This document shows positions 7,047-14,730 of a stretch of 19,171 bases of DNA, in pieces. The position numbers and the translations under genes were made by a program. Source of the stretch: Gallionella sp. UBA4737 (GTDB lineage Bacteria; Pseudomonadota; Gammaproteobacteria; Burkholderiales; Gallionellaceae). Position 1 is the first letter of the stretch; each line of letters starts with the position of its first letter. The notes under the pieces are model-generated. The model was not told where the DNA came from. It ran no database searches and saw only the letters and a program-made list of their open reading frames with translations. The stretch is from the NCBI GenBank assembly GCA_002403995.1, contig DHIV01000039.1:1-19171 (forward strand). Reading direction: 5' to 3'.

Positions 7047-8837
7047 ATGCAGCATATCCGCAATTTTTCCATCATTGCACACATCGACCACGGCAAATCC
7101 ACATTGGCTGATCGCATCATTCAATTGTGCGGCGGCTTGTCTGACCGCGAAATGGAAGAGCAAGTGCTCGACTCGATGGATCTGGAGCGCGAGCGCGGCA
7201 TCACCATCAAGGCGCAAACCGCCGCGTTGAGTTACAAGGCGCGCGATGGCCAGGTGTATAACCTCAATCTGATCGACACGCCCGGGCATGTCGATTTCTC
7301 CTACGAAGTGTCGCGATCGCTGTCGGCTTGCGAGGGAGCGCTGCTGGTGGTGGATGCCTCGCAGGGCGTGGAGGCGCAGACCGTGGCGAATTGCTACACC
7401 GCACTGGATCTGGGTGTCGAGGTGGTGCCGGTTCTGAACAAGATCGACCTGCCTTCCGCCAATCCGGAAAACGCCATCGAGGAAATCGAAGAAGTGATCG
7501 GTATCGATGCGCATGATGCGACGCGCTGTTCTGCCAAGACCGGCGAGGGCGTGCAGGATGTGCTGGAGGCATTGATCGCCAAAGTGCCTGCGCCAAAAGG
7601 CGATCCGGATGCGCCGTTGCAGGCGTTGATCATCGATTCGTGGTTCGACAATTATGTCGGCGTGGTGATGCTGGTAAGGGTGATGAACGGCACGATTAAA
7701 CCCAAGGAAAAGATCCTGTTCATGGCCACAGGCGCGCAAAATCTGACCGAAAATATCGGCGTATTCACGCCCAAGTCGCAACCGCGGGAAAGTTTGAGCG
7801 CGGGCCAGGTCGGATTTCTCATTGCCGGAGTGAAGGAACTGAAATCGGCCAAGGTGGGTGACACGATCACCCATCTGGGCAAGCCGGCGAAGCAGGCGTT
7901 GCCCGGCTTCAAGGAAGTGCAGCCGCAGGTGTTCGCCGGATTATTCCCGGTGGAGTCGAACCAGTATGAGGCGTTGCGCGACTCGCTCGAAAAGCTCAAG
8001 CTGAACGACTCAGCACTGCGTTATGAGCCGGAAGTGTCGCAGGCATTGGGCTTCGGTTTCCGTTGCGGCTTCCTCGGTTTGCTGCATATGGAAATCGTGC
8101 AGGAACGGCTGGAGCGCGAGTTCGACATGGATCTGATCACCACTGCACCGACGGTGATTTATCAAGTGGTGCAGCGCGACGGCAAGGTATTGGTCGTGGA
8201 CAATCCGTCCAAGATGCCGGACCCGTCAAAGATCGAGGAGATACGCGAACCGATCGTGACGGTGAATCTGTACATGCCAAACGAATATGTGGGCGCGGTC
8301 ATCACGCTGTGCACGCAGAAGCGCGGCTCGCAGATCAACATCAGCTATCACGGCAAGCAGGTGATGCTGGTATATGAAATGCCGATGGCGGAAATCGTGC
8401 TGGATTTCTTTGATAAACTGAAATCGATTTCGCGCGGCTATGCATCGATGGATTATGAATTCAAGGAATACCGGGCGGCCGATGTGGTCAAGGTGGACAT
8501 GCTGATCAACGGCGAGAAAGTCGATGCGCTGGCAATAATCGTGCATCGCGCCAACAGCCAGCATCGCGGCCGCGAAGTGGCAGCCAAGATGCGCGAACTC
8601 ATTCCCCGCCAGATGTACGATGTGGCGATACAGGCGACGATCGGATCGAATATCATCGCGAGAGAGAATGTCAAAGCCATGCGCAAGAATGTATTGGCAA
8701 AGTGTTATGGCGGCGATATTTCACGCAAGAAGAAACTGCTTGAGAAACAAAAGGCGGGCAAGAAGCGCATGAAACAGGTGGGCAGCGTGGAGATCCCGCA
8801 GGAGGCTTTTTTGGCGATCCTGCGAGTGGACGATTAA
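7047..8837 (+). CDS. lepA: Elongation factor 4 (LepA, translational GTPase)
   Basis: LepA/EF4 is a ribosome-associated GTPase related to EF-G. The product has 596 residues, matching the family. GTPase motifs are clear: G1 'AHIDHGKST', 'ERERGITIKAQ' in switch I, G3 'DTPGHVDF', G4 'NKIDLP' and G5 'SAKTG'. EF-G-like domains II, III and V follow ('ALGFGFRCGFLGLLHMEI' is diagnostic). The LepA-specific C-terminal domain ends 'NVLAKCYGGDISRKKKLLEKQKAGKKRMK...VEIPQEAFLAIL'. An in-frame TTG lies nine bases upstream, but the ATG at 7047 yields the conserved start M-x-x-I-R-N-F-S-I-I-A-H. The ribosome site is weak. lepB follows after 15 bases, the classical lepA-lepB pair. Confidence 0.97.
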   Translation: MQHIRNFSIIAHIDHGKSTLADRIIQLCGGLSDREMEEQVLDSMDLERERGITIKAQTAALSYKARDGQVYNLNLIDTPGHVDFSYEVSRSLSACEGALLVVDASQGVEAQTVANCYTALDLGVEVVPVLNKIDLPSANPENAIEEIEEVIGIDAHDATRCSAKTGEGVQDVLEALIAKVPAPKGDPDAPLQALIIDSWFDNYVGVVMLVRVMNGTIKPKEKILFMATGAQNLTENIGVFTPKSQPRESLSAGQVGFLIAGVKELKSAKVGDTITHLGKPAKQALPGFKEVQPQVFAGLFPVESNQYEALRDSLEKLKLNDSALRYEPEVSQALGFGFRCGFLGLLHMEIVQERLEREFDMDLITTAPTVIYQVVQRDGKVLVVDNPSKMPDPSKIEEIREPIVTVNLYMPNEYVGAVITLCTQKRGSQINISYHGKQVMLVYEMPMAEIVLDFFDKLKSISRGYASMDYEFKEYRAADVVKVDMLINGEKVDALAIIVHRANSQHRGREVAAKMRELIPRQMYDVAIQATIGSNIIARENVKAMRKNVLAKCYGGDISRKKKLLEKQKAGKKRMKQVGSVEIPQEAFLAILRVDD

Positions 8838-8852
8838 GGTTAAGGAGTAACG

Positions 8853-9656
8853 ATGGATTTCGCTTTGATTATGTTCGTGTTGTTGCTGGTCACCGGCGGC
8901 ATCTGGCTGCTGGACCGCTTCGCCTTGGCCGCCAAGCGCGGTAGCGGGGTTGCCGAGCCGTGGTGGGTGGAATATGCCAAAAGCTTCTTTCCGGTCATTC
9001 TGGTGGTGTTTTTCATCCGCTCCTTTCTGATCGAGCCGTTCAAGATACCGTCCGGCTCGATGATTCCCACCCTGCAAGTCGGCGACTTTATTCTGGTGAA
9101 CAAGTTTACCTACGGCGTGCGGTTGCCTGTCATCAACCGGAAAATCATCCCGCTGAGCGATCCGCAGCGCGGCGATGTGATGGTGTTCCGCTACCCGGAA
9201 GATCCTTCGCTGGACTATATCAAGCGCGTGGTCGGGCTTCCCGGAGACAGCGTCGAATATCGCAACAAGCGGCTGTGGATAAACGGGGTCGAGCAGCCGC
9301 AGGAAGCGGATGGGGAATATAATTACGTCGAGACCGGGCTGAACTTCGTGCATACCGAGAAGCGTATCGAAACGCTGGGAGAGCGCAAACACGCGGTGCT
9401 GATCAATCCCGAGAAACCGACGGTGCATCTGGGCGCTGTGGCCGAATTCCCTGGGCGCGAGAATTGCAGTTATGACACCGAGCTGGTGCGTTGCAAAGTG
9501 CCGGAAGGACAATACTTCATGATGGGCGATAATCGCGACAACAGCCGTGACAGCCGCTATTGGGGATTTGTGCCGGACGACCAGATAGTCGGCAAGGCAT
9601 TTTTTATTTGGATGAATTTTTCAGATTTGAAGCGCATAGGTCTGTCGATCAACTAA
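8853..9656 (+). CDS. lepB: Signal peptidase I
   Basis: LepB cleaves signal peptides from exported proteins on the outer face of the inner membrane. The 267-residue product has two membrane helices (about 3-21 and 44-61) with a basic cytoplasmic loop between them. The catalytic dyad is present: Ser69 in 'PSGSMIPTL' and Lys124 in 'DYIKRVVGLPGD'. The C-terminal signature 'GDNRDNSRDSRYWGFVP' is intact. The length is shorter than E. coli LepB (324 residues). Two cysteines in the periplasmic domain, C205 and C214, sit just before the conserved 'YFMMGDNRDNS' and could form a disulfide. AAGGAG at 8842-8847 is a strong ribosome site. It lies between lepA and the DUF4845 gene. Confidence 0.96.
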   Translation: MDFALIMFVLLLVTGGIWLLDRFALAAKRGSGVAEPWWVEYAKSFFPVILVVFFIRSFLIEPFKIPSGSMIPTLQVGDFILVNKFTYGVRLPVINRKIIPLSDPQRGDVMVFRYPEDPSLDYIKRVVGLPGDSVEYRNKRLWINGVEQPQEADGEYNYVETGLNFVHTEKRIETLGERKHAVLINPEKPTVHLGAVAEFPGRENCSYDTELVRCKVPEGQYFMMGDNRDNSRDSRYWGFVPDDQIVGKAFFIWMNFSDLKRIGLSIN

Positions 9657-9669
9657 ACGGGGAGCGGGG

Positions 9670-10044
9670 ATGAATACCACAATGCCAATGAAACAACGAG
9701 GACTTACTTTAAGCGGGTTTATGATCGGGGCTTTTCTGTTTGTGATAGCTGCCATCGTCCTGTTGAAAGTCGTTCCGGCTTACATCCAGGATGCGCGAAT
9801 CAATAGCATCTTCAAAGAGGTCGCGCATGATCCGGACATGCAAAAGGCTGCACCGCACGACATTCAGATGTCCTTCGACAAGCGCGCTACGATCGACGAC
9901 ATCACTGCGATCAATTACACCGATATCGATATTTCCAGTGATGGAGACACGCCGGTATTGAGCGCCAGCTATCACGTCAAGGTCCCGTTGGTCGGCAACA
10001 TCAGCCTATATCTCGAATTCAATCCGAGCAGTGCAGGCAAATAA
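9670..10044 (+). CDS. DUF4845 membrane-anchored protein
   Basis: The 124-residue product starts with a short basic stretch and 'GLTLSGFMIGAFLFVIAAIVLLKVVPAYI', one membrane helix (about residues 11-32) reminiscent of a type IV pilin N terminus but without a convincing prepilin cleavage context. A small soluble domain follows. The helix with 'K..P.Y....I' and the position between lepB and rnc identify the DUF4845 family, commonly found at this place in beta- and gammaproteobacteria. Function is unknown; by topology the soluble part is probably periplasmic. GGGGAG at 9659-9664 is a good ribosome site. Its stop overlaps the proposed GTG start of rnc by 14 bases, suggesting translational coupling. 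Confidence 0.8.
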   Translation: MNTTMPMKQRGLTLSGFMIGAFLFVIAAIVLLKVVPAYIQDARINSIFKEVAHDPDMQKAAPHDIQMSFDKRATIDDITAINYTDIDISSDGDTPVLSASYHVKVPLVGNISLYLEFNPSSAGK

Positions 10045-10747
10045 TATAGATAGCCGGAAGACACAGGAATCTTTGCGCAGCAGTGCGCTGTGCAGAAGAT
10101 TCGGATATGTGTTCAAGCAGCCGGAATTACTGCAAAGGGCACTTACTCACCGCAGCTATGCTGCGGAGCACAATGAGCGTCTGGAGTTCCTGGGAGACGC
10201 CATCCTCGGTTGCGTCATTGCCAAACACCTGTACAGCAACTATCCGCAATTGAGCGAGGGCGAGTTGTCCCGGCTGCGCTCCAATCTGGTCAGGGAAGAA
10301 ACGCTGGCGGCACTTGCCCGGCAGCTCGACCTCGGCAGTCATTTAAAACTGGGCGAGGGCGAGCTCAAGAGCGGCGGCTTCCGCCGGCCATCGATATTGG
10401 CGGATGCTTTGGAGGCCTTGTTTGGCGCAGTCTTGCTGGACTCAGGTTTCGCGGCAGCAGAACTGGCTGTGCTGAATCTTTATGTGCCCTATCTTGAAGA
10501 GATGGATGTGCAGAAACTGGGCAAGGATGCCAAGACCTTGTTGCAGGAATATCTGCAAGGCAAACATATGCCATTGCCGGCATACAGCGTCATTGACATG
10601 CAAGGCGAAGCCCATGCGCAATCATTTGAGGTGGAGTGCGTCATCCCATCGTTAAAGATTTCCGCGCGCGGCACCGGAACCACCCGCCGCAATGCAGAAC
10701 AACAGGCAGCACAGGCAGCCTATCAACAATTAACTGAAACAAAATGA
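10031..10747 (+). CDS. rnc: Ribonuclease III
   Basis: RNase III cuts double-stranded RNA in rRNA precursors and in many mRNA or antisense duplexes. The endonuclease domain (about residues 17-165) holds the signature 'ERLEFLGDA' with E49, E52 and D56, and the second metal-binding set D125 and E128 in 'LADALEALFGA'. The C-terminal dsRNA-binding domain begins near residue 167 ('AKTLLQEYLQGK') and ends 'RRNAEQQAAQAAYQQL'. The start is uncertain: GTG at 10031 (238 residues) overlaps the DUF4845 gene and has a poor ribosome site, while TTG at 10073 is preceded by AGGA and would remove 14 residues outside the conserved core. The stop overlaps the era start (ATGA). Confidence 0.95.
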   Translation: MQANNIDSRKTQESLRSSALCRRFGYVFKQPELLQRALTHRSYAAEHNERLEFLGDAILGCVIAKHLYSNYPQLSEGELSRLRSNLVREETLAALARQLDLGSHLKLGEGELKSGGFRRPSILADALEALFGAVLLDSGFAAAELAVLNLYVPYLEEMDVQKLGKDAKTLLQEYLQGKHMPLPAYSVIDMQGEAHAQSFEVECVIPSLKISARGTGTTRRNAEQQAAQAAYQQLTETK

Positions 10748-11646
10748 CAGAACTGAAACAACCAGCCGACCTTCGCAGCGGTTACATCGCCATCGTCGGC
10801 CGGCCCAATGTGGGCAAATCCACGCTGCTCAATCATCTGATCGGGCAGAAGATCAGCATCACCTCGCGCAAGGCGCAGACCACCCGTCATCGCATCCACG
10901 GCATCTATACCGATGAGCACACGCAGTTCGTTTTTGTCGATACGCCGGGCTTTCAGACCAAACATCTCAACGCCTTGAACCGCGGCATGAATCGCGTGGT
11001 GACCAGCAGCCTGCGCGACGTGCAGGTGGTGATGTATGTGCTGGAAGCGTTGCGCTATGACGAGCGCGACCAGGAGGTGCTCAAGCTGCTGCCGGACAAC
11101 CGTCCGGTATTGCTGGTGATCAACAAGATCGACCAGGTGGCGGACAAGGGACAATTGTTCGCGTTCGCCGAACGGGTCGCGCAGGATTTCAAATTTGCCG
11201 ATATCGTGCCGGTCAGCGCCAAGCTGGGCAGCAAGCTGGATGAGTTGCGCGAGGCCTTGCGCCGCCACCTGCCGCAAGGAGAATTGATCTATGACAAGGA
11301 CGACATCACCGACCGCAGCGAAAGATTCCTGGCCGCAGAAATATTGCGCGAAAAGATATTCCGCTACACCGGCGACGAGCTGCCGTACTCGACCAGTGTG
11401 GTGATCGAGCAATTCAAGATGGAAGGAAAATTGCGCCGCATCCACGCCGCGATCCTGGTGGACCGCGAAGCGCACAAGGCGATGCTGATCGGCAAAAAGG
11501 GCGAGAAGCTCAAGGAGATCGCCACCCAGGCGCGGCTGGATATGGAAAAGCTGTTCGGCGGCAAAGTGTTCCTGGAAGTGTTCGTCAAGTTGCGCAGCGG
11601 CTGGGCGGATGATGAACGCGTGCTGCGCAGCCTTGGCTACGAATGA
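10744..11646 (+). CDS. era: GTPase Era
   Basis: Era is an essential GTPase that binds 16S rRNA near its 3' end during 30S assembly. The product has 300 residues, the standard length. The G domain shows G1 'GRPNVGKS' (19-26), G3 'DTPG' (66-69), G4 'NKID' (127-130) and G5 'SAK' (158-160). The C-terminal KH domain carries the RNA-binding 'GKKGEKLKEI' loop (from 250) and ends with 'FVKLRSGWADDERVLRSLGYE', the usual Era tail. It overlaps the rnc stop by four bases (ATGA). RNase III and Era act on the same rRNA processing pathway, which explains the coupling. Confidence 0.97.
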   Translation: MTELKQPADLRSGYIAIVGRPNVGKSTLLNHLIGQKISITSRKAQTTRHRIHGIYTDEHTQFVFVDTPGFQTKHLNALNRGMNRVVTSSLRDVQVVMYVLEALRYDERDQEVLKLLPDNRPVLLVINKIDQVADKGQLFAFAERVAQDFKFADIVPVSAKLGSKLDELREALRRHLPQGELIYDKDDITDRSERFLAAEILREKIFRYTGDELPYSTSVVIEQFKMEGKLRRIHAAILVDREAHKAMLIGKKGEKLKEIATQARLDMEKLFGGKVFLEVFVKLRSGWADDERVLRSLGYE

Positions 11647-11659
11647 TCACGGGTAACGA

Positions 11660-12388
11660 ATGACTGCAGCGAACCGGAACAGACACCAGGACGAACTGGC
11701 GTTCGTGCTGCACAGCTATCCGTTCCGCGAAACCAGTCTGATACTCGACGTGTTCAGCCGTCAGCATGGGCGTCTGGCGATGGTGGCGCGCGGCGCGCGG
11801 CGCCCCCGTTCGGCGTTGCGCGGAGTGCTGATGAATTTTCAGCCGCTGCTGTTGAGCTGGTTCGGCAAAGGCGAGGTGCGCACCCTGCACAGTGCCGAGT
11901 GGCAGGGCGGTCAGCCTTATTTGCAGGGCACGGCGCTGATGTGCGGGTTCTACCTGAACGAGCTGTTGCTCAACCTGCTGGCGCGTGATGATCCGCACGA
12001 GCAGTTGTTCGATTACTATCGCGAAACCGTGCACCGTCTGGCGCACGAAGCCGATCAAGCCGCCACGCTGCGCTGTTTTGAAAAACACCTGCTGCAGGAA
12101 CTGGGCTATGCACTGGTGCTGGATCGTGAAGCCGGCAGCGGCAAGGCGATACAGGCGGAACTCTGCTATCGTTATGCCGTGGAGCGGGGTGCGCTTCCGG
12201 ATGACGGCGATGACCGGGTTGGTTTGCCGGTGCTGGGCAAGACCATGCTGGACATGGCGGCGGACGATTATACCGACCCGGCCACCGCGCAACAGAGCAA
12301 GCAACTGATGCGGGTGTTGCTGAATCACCAACTCGGCGGCAAGATATTGCACACCCGCGAATTGATAAAGGATTTACAGAAGCTATGA
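11660..12388 (+). CDS. recO: DNA repair protein RecO
   Basis: RecO, with RecR, loads RecA onto SSB-coated single-stranded DNA in the RecF pathway. The 242-residue product has an N-terminal OB-fold (about residues 10-85), recognised by 'AFVLHSYPFRETSLILDVFSR.HGR...VARGARR', then the helical domain with 'LNELLLNLLARDDPHEQLFDYY'. Some family members have a zinc-binding cysteine set in the central region; here only isolated cysteines are visible. The start lies 13 bases after era and GGGTAACGA precedes it, a modest ribosome site. The stop overlaps the pdxJ start by four bases (ATGA). recO follows era in E. coli as well. Confidence 0.92.
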   Translation: MTAANRNRHQDELAFVLHSYPFRETSLILDVFSRQHGRLAMVARGARRPRSALRGVLMNFQPLLLSWFGKGEVRTLHSAEWQGGQPYLQGTALMCGFYLNELLLNLLARDDPHEQLFDYYRETVHRLAHEADQAATLRCFEKHLLQELGYALVLDREAGSGKAIQAELCYRYAVERGALPDDGDDRVGLPVLGKTMLDMAADDYTDPATAQQSKQLMRVLLNHQLGGKILHTRELIKDLQKL

Positions 12389-13107
12389 TTAAGCTGGGAT
12401 TGAATATCGATCACGTCGCCACGCTGCGCCAGGTGCGCGGCGCGCCTTATCCCAACGTGGTGCGTGCCGCGTTGCTGGCGGAATCCGCCGGAGCCGATGC
12501 GATCACCTTGCACCTGCGCGAAGACCGCCGCCATATCCAGGACCGCGATGTGGAGGTGCTGCGCGACATGCTGCAAACGCGCATGAATCTGGAAAGTGCT
12601 GTCACCGACGAAATGATCGCCATCGCGCTGCGCATCAAGCCGCAAGACCTGTGTCTTGTGCCTGAGCGCCGCGAAGAACTGACCACCGAAGGCGGTCTGG
12701 ACGTGGTGCGCTATTTCGACGCCATCAAGGCGGCCTGCGCGCGTTGTGCAGAAGCCGGTATCCGCGTGTCCCTGTTCATAGACCCGGACGCAAAACAGAT
12801 CGATGCGGCGCGCCGCACCGGTGCGCCGGTGGTGGAATTGCACACCGGAAAATATGCCGAAGCGGACACTGTGTCGGAGCGCGAGCATGAGCTGGAGCGC
12901 ATACGCAGCGCGGCGGAGCACGCCCATGCGCAAGGATTGCAGGTGAATGCCGGGCATGGCCTGAATTACCACAACGTGCAACCCATCGTTGCGATCCCCC
13001 ACCTGGTCGAACTTAACATTGGCCACGCCATCATCGCGGAGTCACTGTTCATCGGGCTGGAAGCGGCGGTAAAGAAGATGAAGGCATTGCTGGCGGGCCA
13101 GCAGTGA
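12385..13107 (+). CDS. pdxJ: Pyridoxine 5'-phosphate synthase
   Basis: PdxJ closes the pyridine ring of vitamin B6 from 1-deoxy-D-xylulose 5-phosphate and the PdxA product. The 240-residue TIM-barrel protein begins 'MIKLGLNIDHVATLRQVRG', the family's standard start. Active-site residues are recognisable: H43 and R45 in 'TLHLREDRRH', E70 in 'MNLE' and H191 in 'NAGHGLNY'. Residues 129-135 ('SLFIDPD') and 212-220 ('IGHAIIAES') form expected barrel strands and phosphate-binding loops. Overlaps with recO (ATGA) and acpS (GTGA) place it in one translationally coupled run, the same pdxJ-acpS pair as in E. coli. Confidence 0.97.
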   Translation: MIKLGLNIDHVATLRQVRGAPYPNVVRAALLAESAGADAITLHLREDRRHIQDRDVEVLRDMLQTRMNLESAVTDEMIAIALRIKPQDLCLVPERREELTTEGGLDVVRYFDAIKAACARCAEAGIRVSLFIDPDAKQIDAARRTGAPVVELHTGKYAEADTVSEREHELERIRSAAEHAHAQGLQVNAGHGLNYHNVQPIVAIPHLVELNIGHAIIAESLFIGLEAAVKKMKALLAGQQ

Positions 13108-13484
13108 TCTTTGGCATCGGCACGGACATCGTAGAGTATGCCCGCATCGAATCGATGTGGACTCGTTATGGTTTGCGTTTCGCCCGGCGTGTCTTGAGCG
13201 AGCGCGAATTATCAGGCTTTAAACCCGGCCCCCATGCCGCCCGCTTTCTGGCGAAACGTTTCGCCGCCAAGGAGGCCTTTGCCAAAGCGGTCGGCAGCGG
13301 GCTGCGCGATCCGGTCAGCCTGCGTCGCATCAGTATCACCCATGACAGCCTCGGCAAACCGGTGCTGCTGTTCGACGAAGTGTTGCGCACCCATCTGGCG
13401 CAATTGGGCATCAGCGGCCATCATCTTTCCATCAGCGACGAACGCAACATGATAGTCGCGTTCATGGTGCTGGAAACCATTTAG
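13104..13484 (+). CDS. acpS: Holo-[acyl-carrier-protein] synthase
   Basis: AcpS transfers 4'-phosphopantetheine from CoA to apo-ACP, activating fatty-acid synthesis. The 126-residue product matches the family. 'GIGTDIVEYARI' carries the Mg-binding D8, and 'RFLAKRFAAKEAFAKAVGSG' carries E57 and K61, the second metal and CoA-binding motif. The start is GTG at 13104, overlapping the pdxJ stop (GTGA), and gives the canonical 'M-I-x-G-I-G-T-D' N terminus. It ends the plus-strand run that began at lepA. The converging DUF488 gene stops only four bases downstream, with no clear terminator between the two. Confidence 0.96.
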   Translation: MIFGIGTDIVEYARIESMWTRYGLRFARRVLSERELSGFKPGPHAARFLAKRFAAKEAFAKAVGSGLRDPVSLRRISITHDSLGKPVLLFDEVLRTHLAQLGISGHHLSISDERNMIVAFMVLETI

Positions 13485-13488
13485 GGTG

Positions 13489-13872
13489 TCAACGCCGGAG
13501 TGGAGGTGGCAACCAGGAATGCCCCTTTAAGTTTTCAAGATACTCCTTGAGGACAACGGCATGGTTATGCTCCTGCTCTTTGGCACCATACACGAGCGTC
13601 ACCATGCCGTGATGCACGTGTTCGCTGAGCTGCTTGACCGCTTCAGGATTATTGTCGAGTTCCTCGAAATAGCGGTCGCGGAACCTGGTCCATTTCAACG
13701 GATCATGGCCGAACCACTTGCGCAGTGCGGTGCTCGGAGCGATCTCCTTGAACCAGAGATCGATTCGGGCTGAATCCTTGGACACGCCCCGTGGCCAGAG
13801 CCGGTCTACAAGAACCCGGAATCCATCGCCCGATTCGGGTACTTCATACGCTCGCTTCAGTTTGATGACCAT
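13489..13872 (-). CDS. DUF488 family protein (YeaO-like)
   Basis: The 127-residue soluble protein shows the DUF488 hallmarks: 'KRAYE', 'DRLWPRGVSK' (23-32), 'LWFKEIAPSTALRKWFGHDP' and 'TLVYGAKEQEHNHAVVLKEYL' (92-111). E. coli YeaO is a close relative. Function is not established. No signal peptide or membrane helix is seen. GGAG on the minus strand (forward 13878-13881) is a good ribosome site five bases before the ATG. It is probably the last gene of a minus-strand group with the DUF3565 and PNPOx-like genes, although the 69-base gap to the DUF3565 stop would allow its own promoter. Confidence 0.85.
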   Translation of the reverse strand: MVIKLKRAYEVPESGDGFRVLVDRLWPRGVSKDSARIDLWFKEIAPSTALRKWFGHDPLKWTRFRDRYFEELDNNPEAVKQLSEHVHHGMVTLVYGAKEQEHNHAVVLKEYLENLKGHSWLPPPLRR

Positions 13873-13941
13873 AGCATCTCCGAATCAGCACCTAATATCC
13901 GAGTTCAGGCCGCGACGCGGCAAACGGCCGCCGGGCCAAGG

Positions 13942-14148
13942 CTACAAATGATCCGCAGCGGCTCCGGCATCACATTTTTTGCAGTTGAGCCGCTGGCCCA
14001 GCATATTTTTTCTACTGGCTGCGGTGGTAACCCACGGCCTTTCAATCCAGGGCGGGCTGTGGCGTACATGCTGGAAATGGCCGCAGGCTAGTTCTGCCAC
14101 CCAATGCTGCTCTTCGTCCAGATGGAAGCCGGTAATGGGCTGTTCCAT
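13942..14148 (-). CDS. DUF3565 small Cys/His protein
   Basis: The 68-residue product carries the DUF3565 pattern: 'PITGFHLDEEQHWVAELACGHFQHVRHSPPW..RPWV', then 'LNCKKCD' near the end. C22, H24, H27, H30 and the CxxC pair C56/C59 are suitable metal ligands, so a zinc- or iron-binding fold is likely; this is inference, not known function. The small size, acidic/His-rich N half and lack of any targeting signal suggest a cytoplasmic accessory or regulatory protein. It starts seven bases after the stop of the PNPOx-like gene, so the two are probably co-transcribed. Confidence 0.8.
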   Translation of the reverse strand: MEQPITGFHLDEEQHWVAELACGHFQHVRHSPPWIERPWVTTAASRKNMLGQRLNCKKCDAGAAADHL

Positions 14149-14155
14149 AAAGTAC

Positions 14156-14707
14156 CTAACTACTCTTGGCCACGATGTGCGTTGGAATACCGTCGATACT
14201 CATTTTGTTCTTTTCTTCCCAATAGCGCTGCAAGCCTTCGTCACCTTTCTTGATGGCCCAGTCAGAGAGCAATTCCCGGTCTCCGGCGTGCGAGAAATAG
14301 GGGACCCCCATTCCGCAAGACGTTTGCACAAGATCAACTGTGACGTCGAAAATCTGGCGCGCACCCGGCAGCGGCTTGAACAGTGGAAACAGTTCGTTCC
14401 ACTCGGGGTCACACTTGTGAATGACCTTTGCCGTGCCATAAAGACGCAGGATCAGAGGCGGGCCATCAAAGGCACAGAACATGAGGGTCATTCGCGGGGC
14501 TTGCTGTATGTGAGCGGACGATTCATTGCCGCTGCCGGTGACGCTCAGCCAGGCAACGCGCGTGCTGCCCAGAACCCGCAACGAGTCCATCCCCTTTGGA
14601 GAAACATTCACACGGCTGTCGGCAGTCGCTGTCCCGACGAAGAAGATATTCTGTCCGGCAATGAATTTGACATGTCGTTCGGATAGTTCATTGAATCGCT
14701 GGGCCAT
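14156..14707 (-). CDS. Pyridoxamine 5'-phosphate oxidase-fold FMN-binding protein
   Basis: The 183-residue product has the split-barrel flavin-binding layout: 'FIAGQNIFFVGTA...SRVNVSPKGMDSLRVLG' (15-47), a beta-strand 'RVAWLSVTGSGNESSAHI', then 'RMTLMFCAFDGPPLILRLYGTA'. The 'VNVSPKG' motif marks the broad PNPOx-like family that binds FMN or F420, distinct from authentic PdxH, so a role in B6 synthesis with nearby pdxJ should not be assumed. The C-terminal part contains 'CGMGVP' and a helical tail. It is the first gene of the minus-strand group and is preceded by an AT-rich inverted repeat (14731-14747). The ATG has a GGA ribosome site about eight bases upstream. Confidence 0.82.
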   Translation of the reverse strand: MAQRFNELSERHVKFIAGQNIFFVGTATADSRVNVSPKGMDSLRVLGSTRVAWLSVTGSGNESSAHIQQAPRMTLMFCAFDGPPLILRLYGTAKVIHKCDPEWNELFPLFKPLPGARQIFDVTVDLVQTSCGMGVPYFSHAGDRELLSDWAIKKGDEGLQRYWEEKNKMSIDGIPTHIVAKSS

Positions 14708-14730
14708 TGGGTATTCCGTGTTTCCGGGTG

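Noticed and set aside
6822..7874. 350-residue minus-strand frame across the end of mucD and lepA
   Set aside because: Spans two well-supported genes in antisense, with His/Arg-rich composition typical of a shadow frame.
8721..9512. 263-residue minus-strand frame across lepA and lepB
   Set aside because: Antisense shadow of lepB with no domain signature.
11585..12352. 255-residue minus-strand frame across recO
   Set aside because: Antisense shadow of recO, Gln/His/Arg rich, no motif.
13909..13921. GCCGC-GAC-GCGGC hairpin after the DUF3565 gene
   Set aside because: Short GC hairpin with no T-run on either strand, in a GC-rich stretch where such matches are common.
13979..14686. 235-residue plus-strand frame opposite the PNPOx-like and DUF3565 genes
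   Set aside because: The minus-strand frames carry recognisable families with ribosome sites and tight spacing, whereas the plus-strand product shows none.
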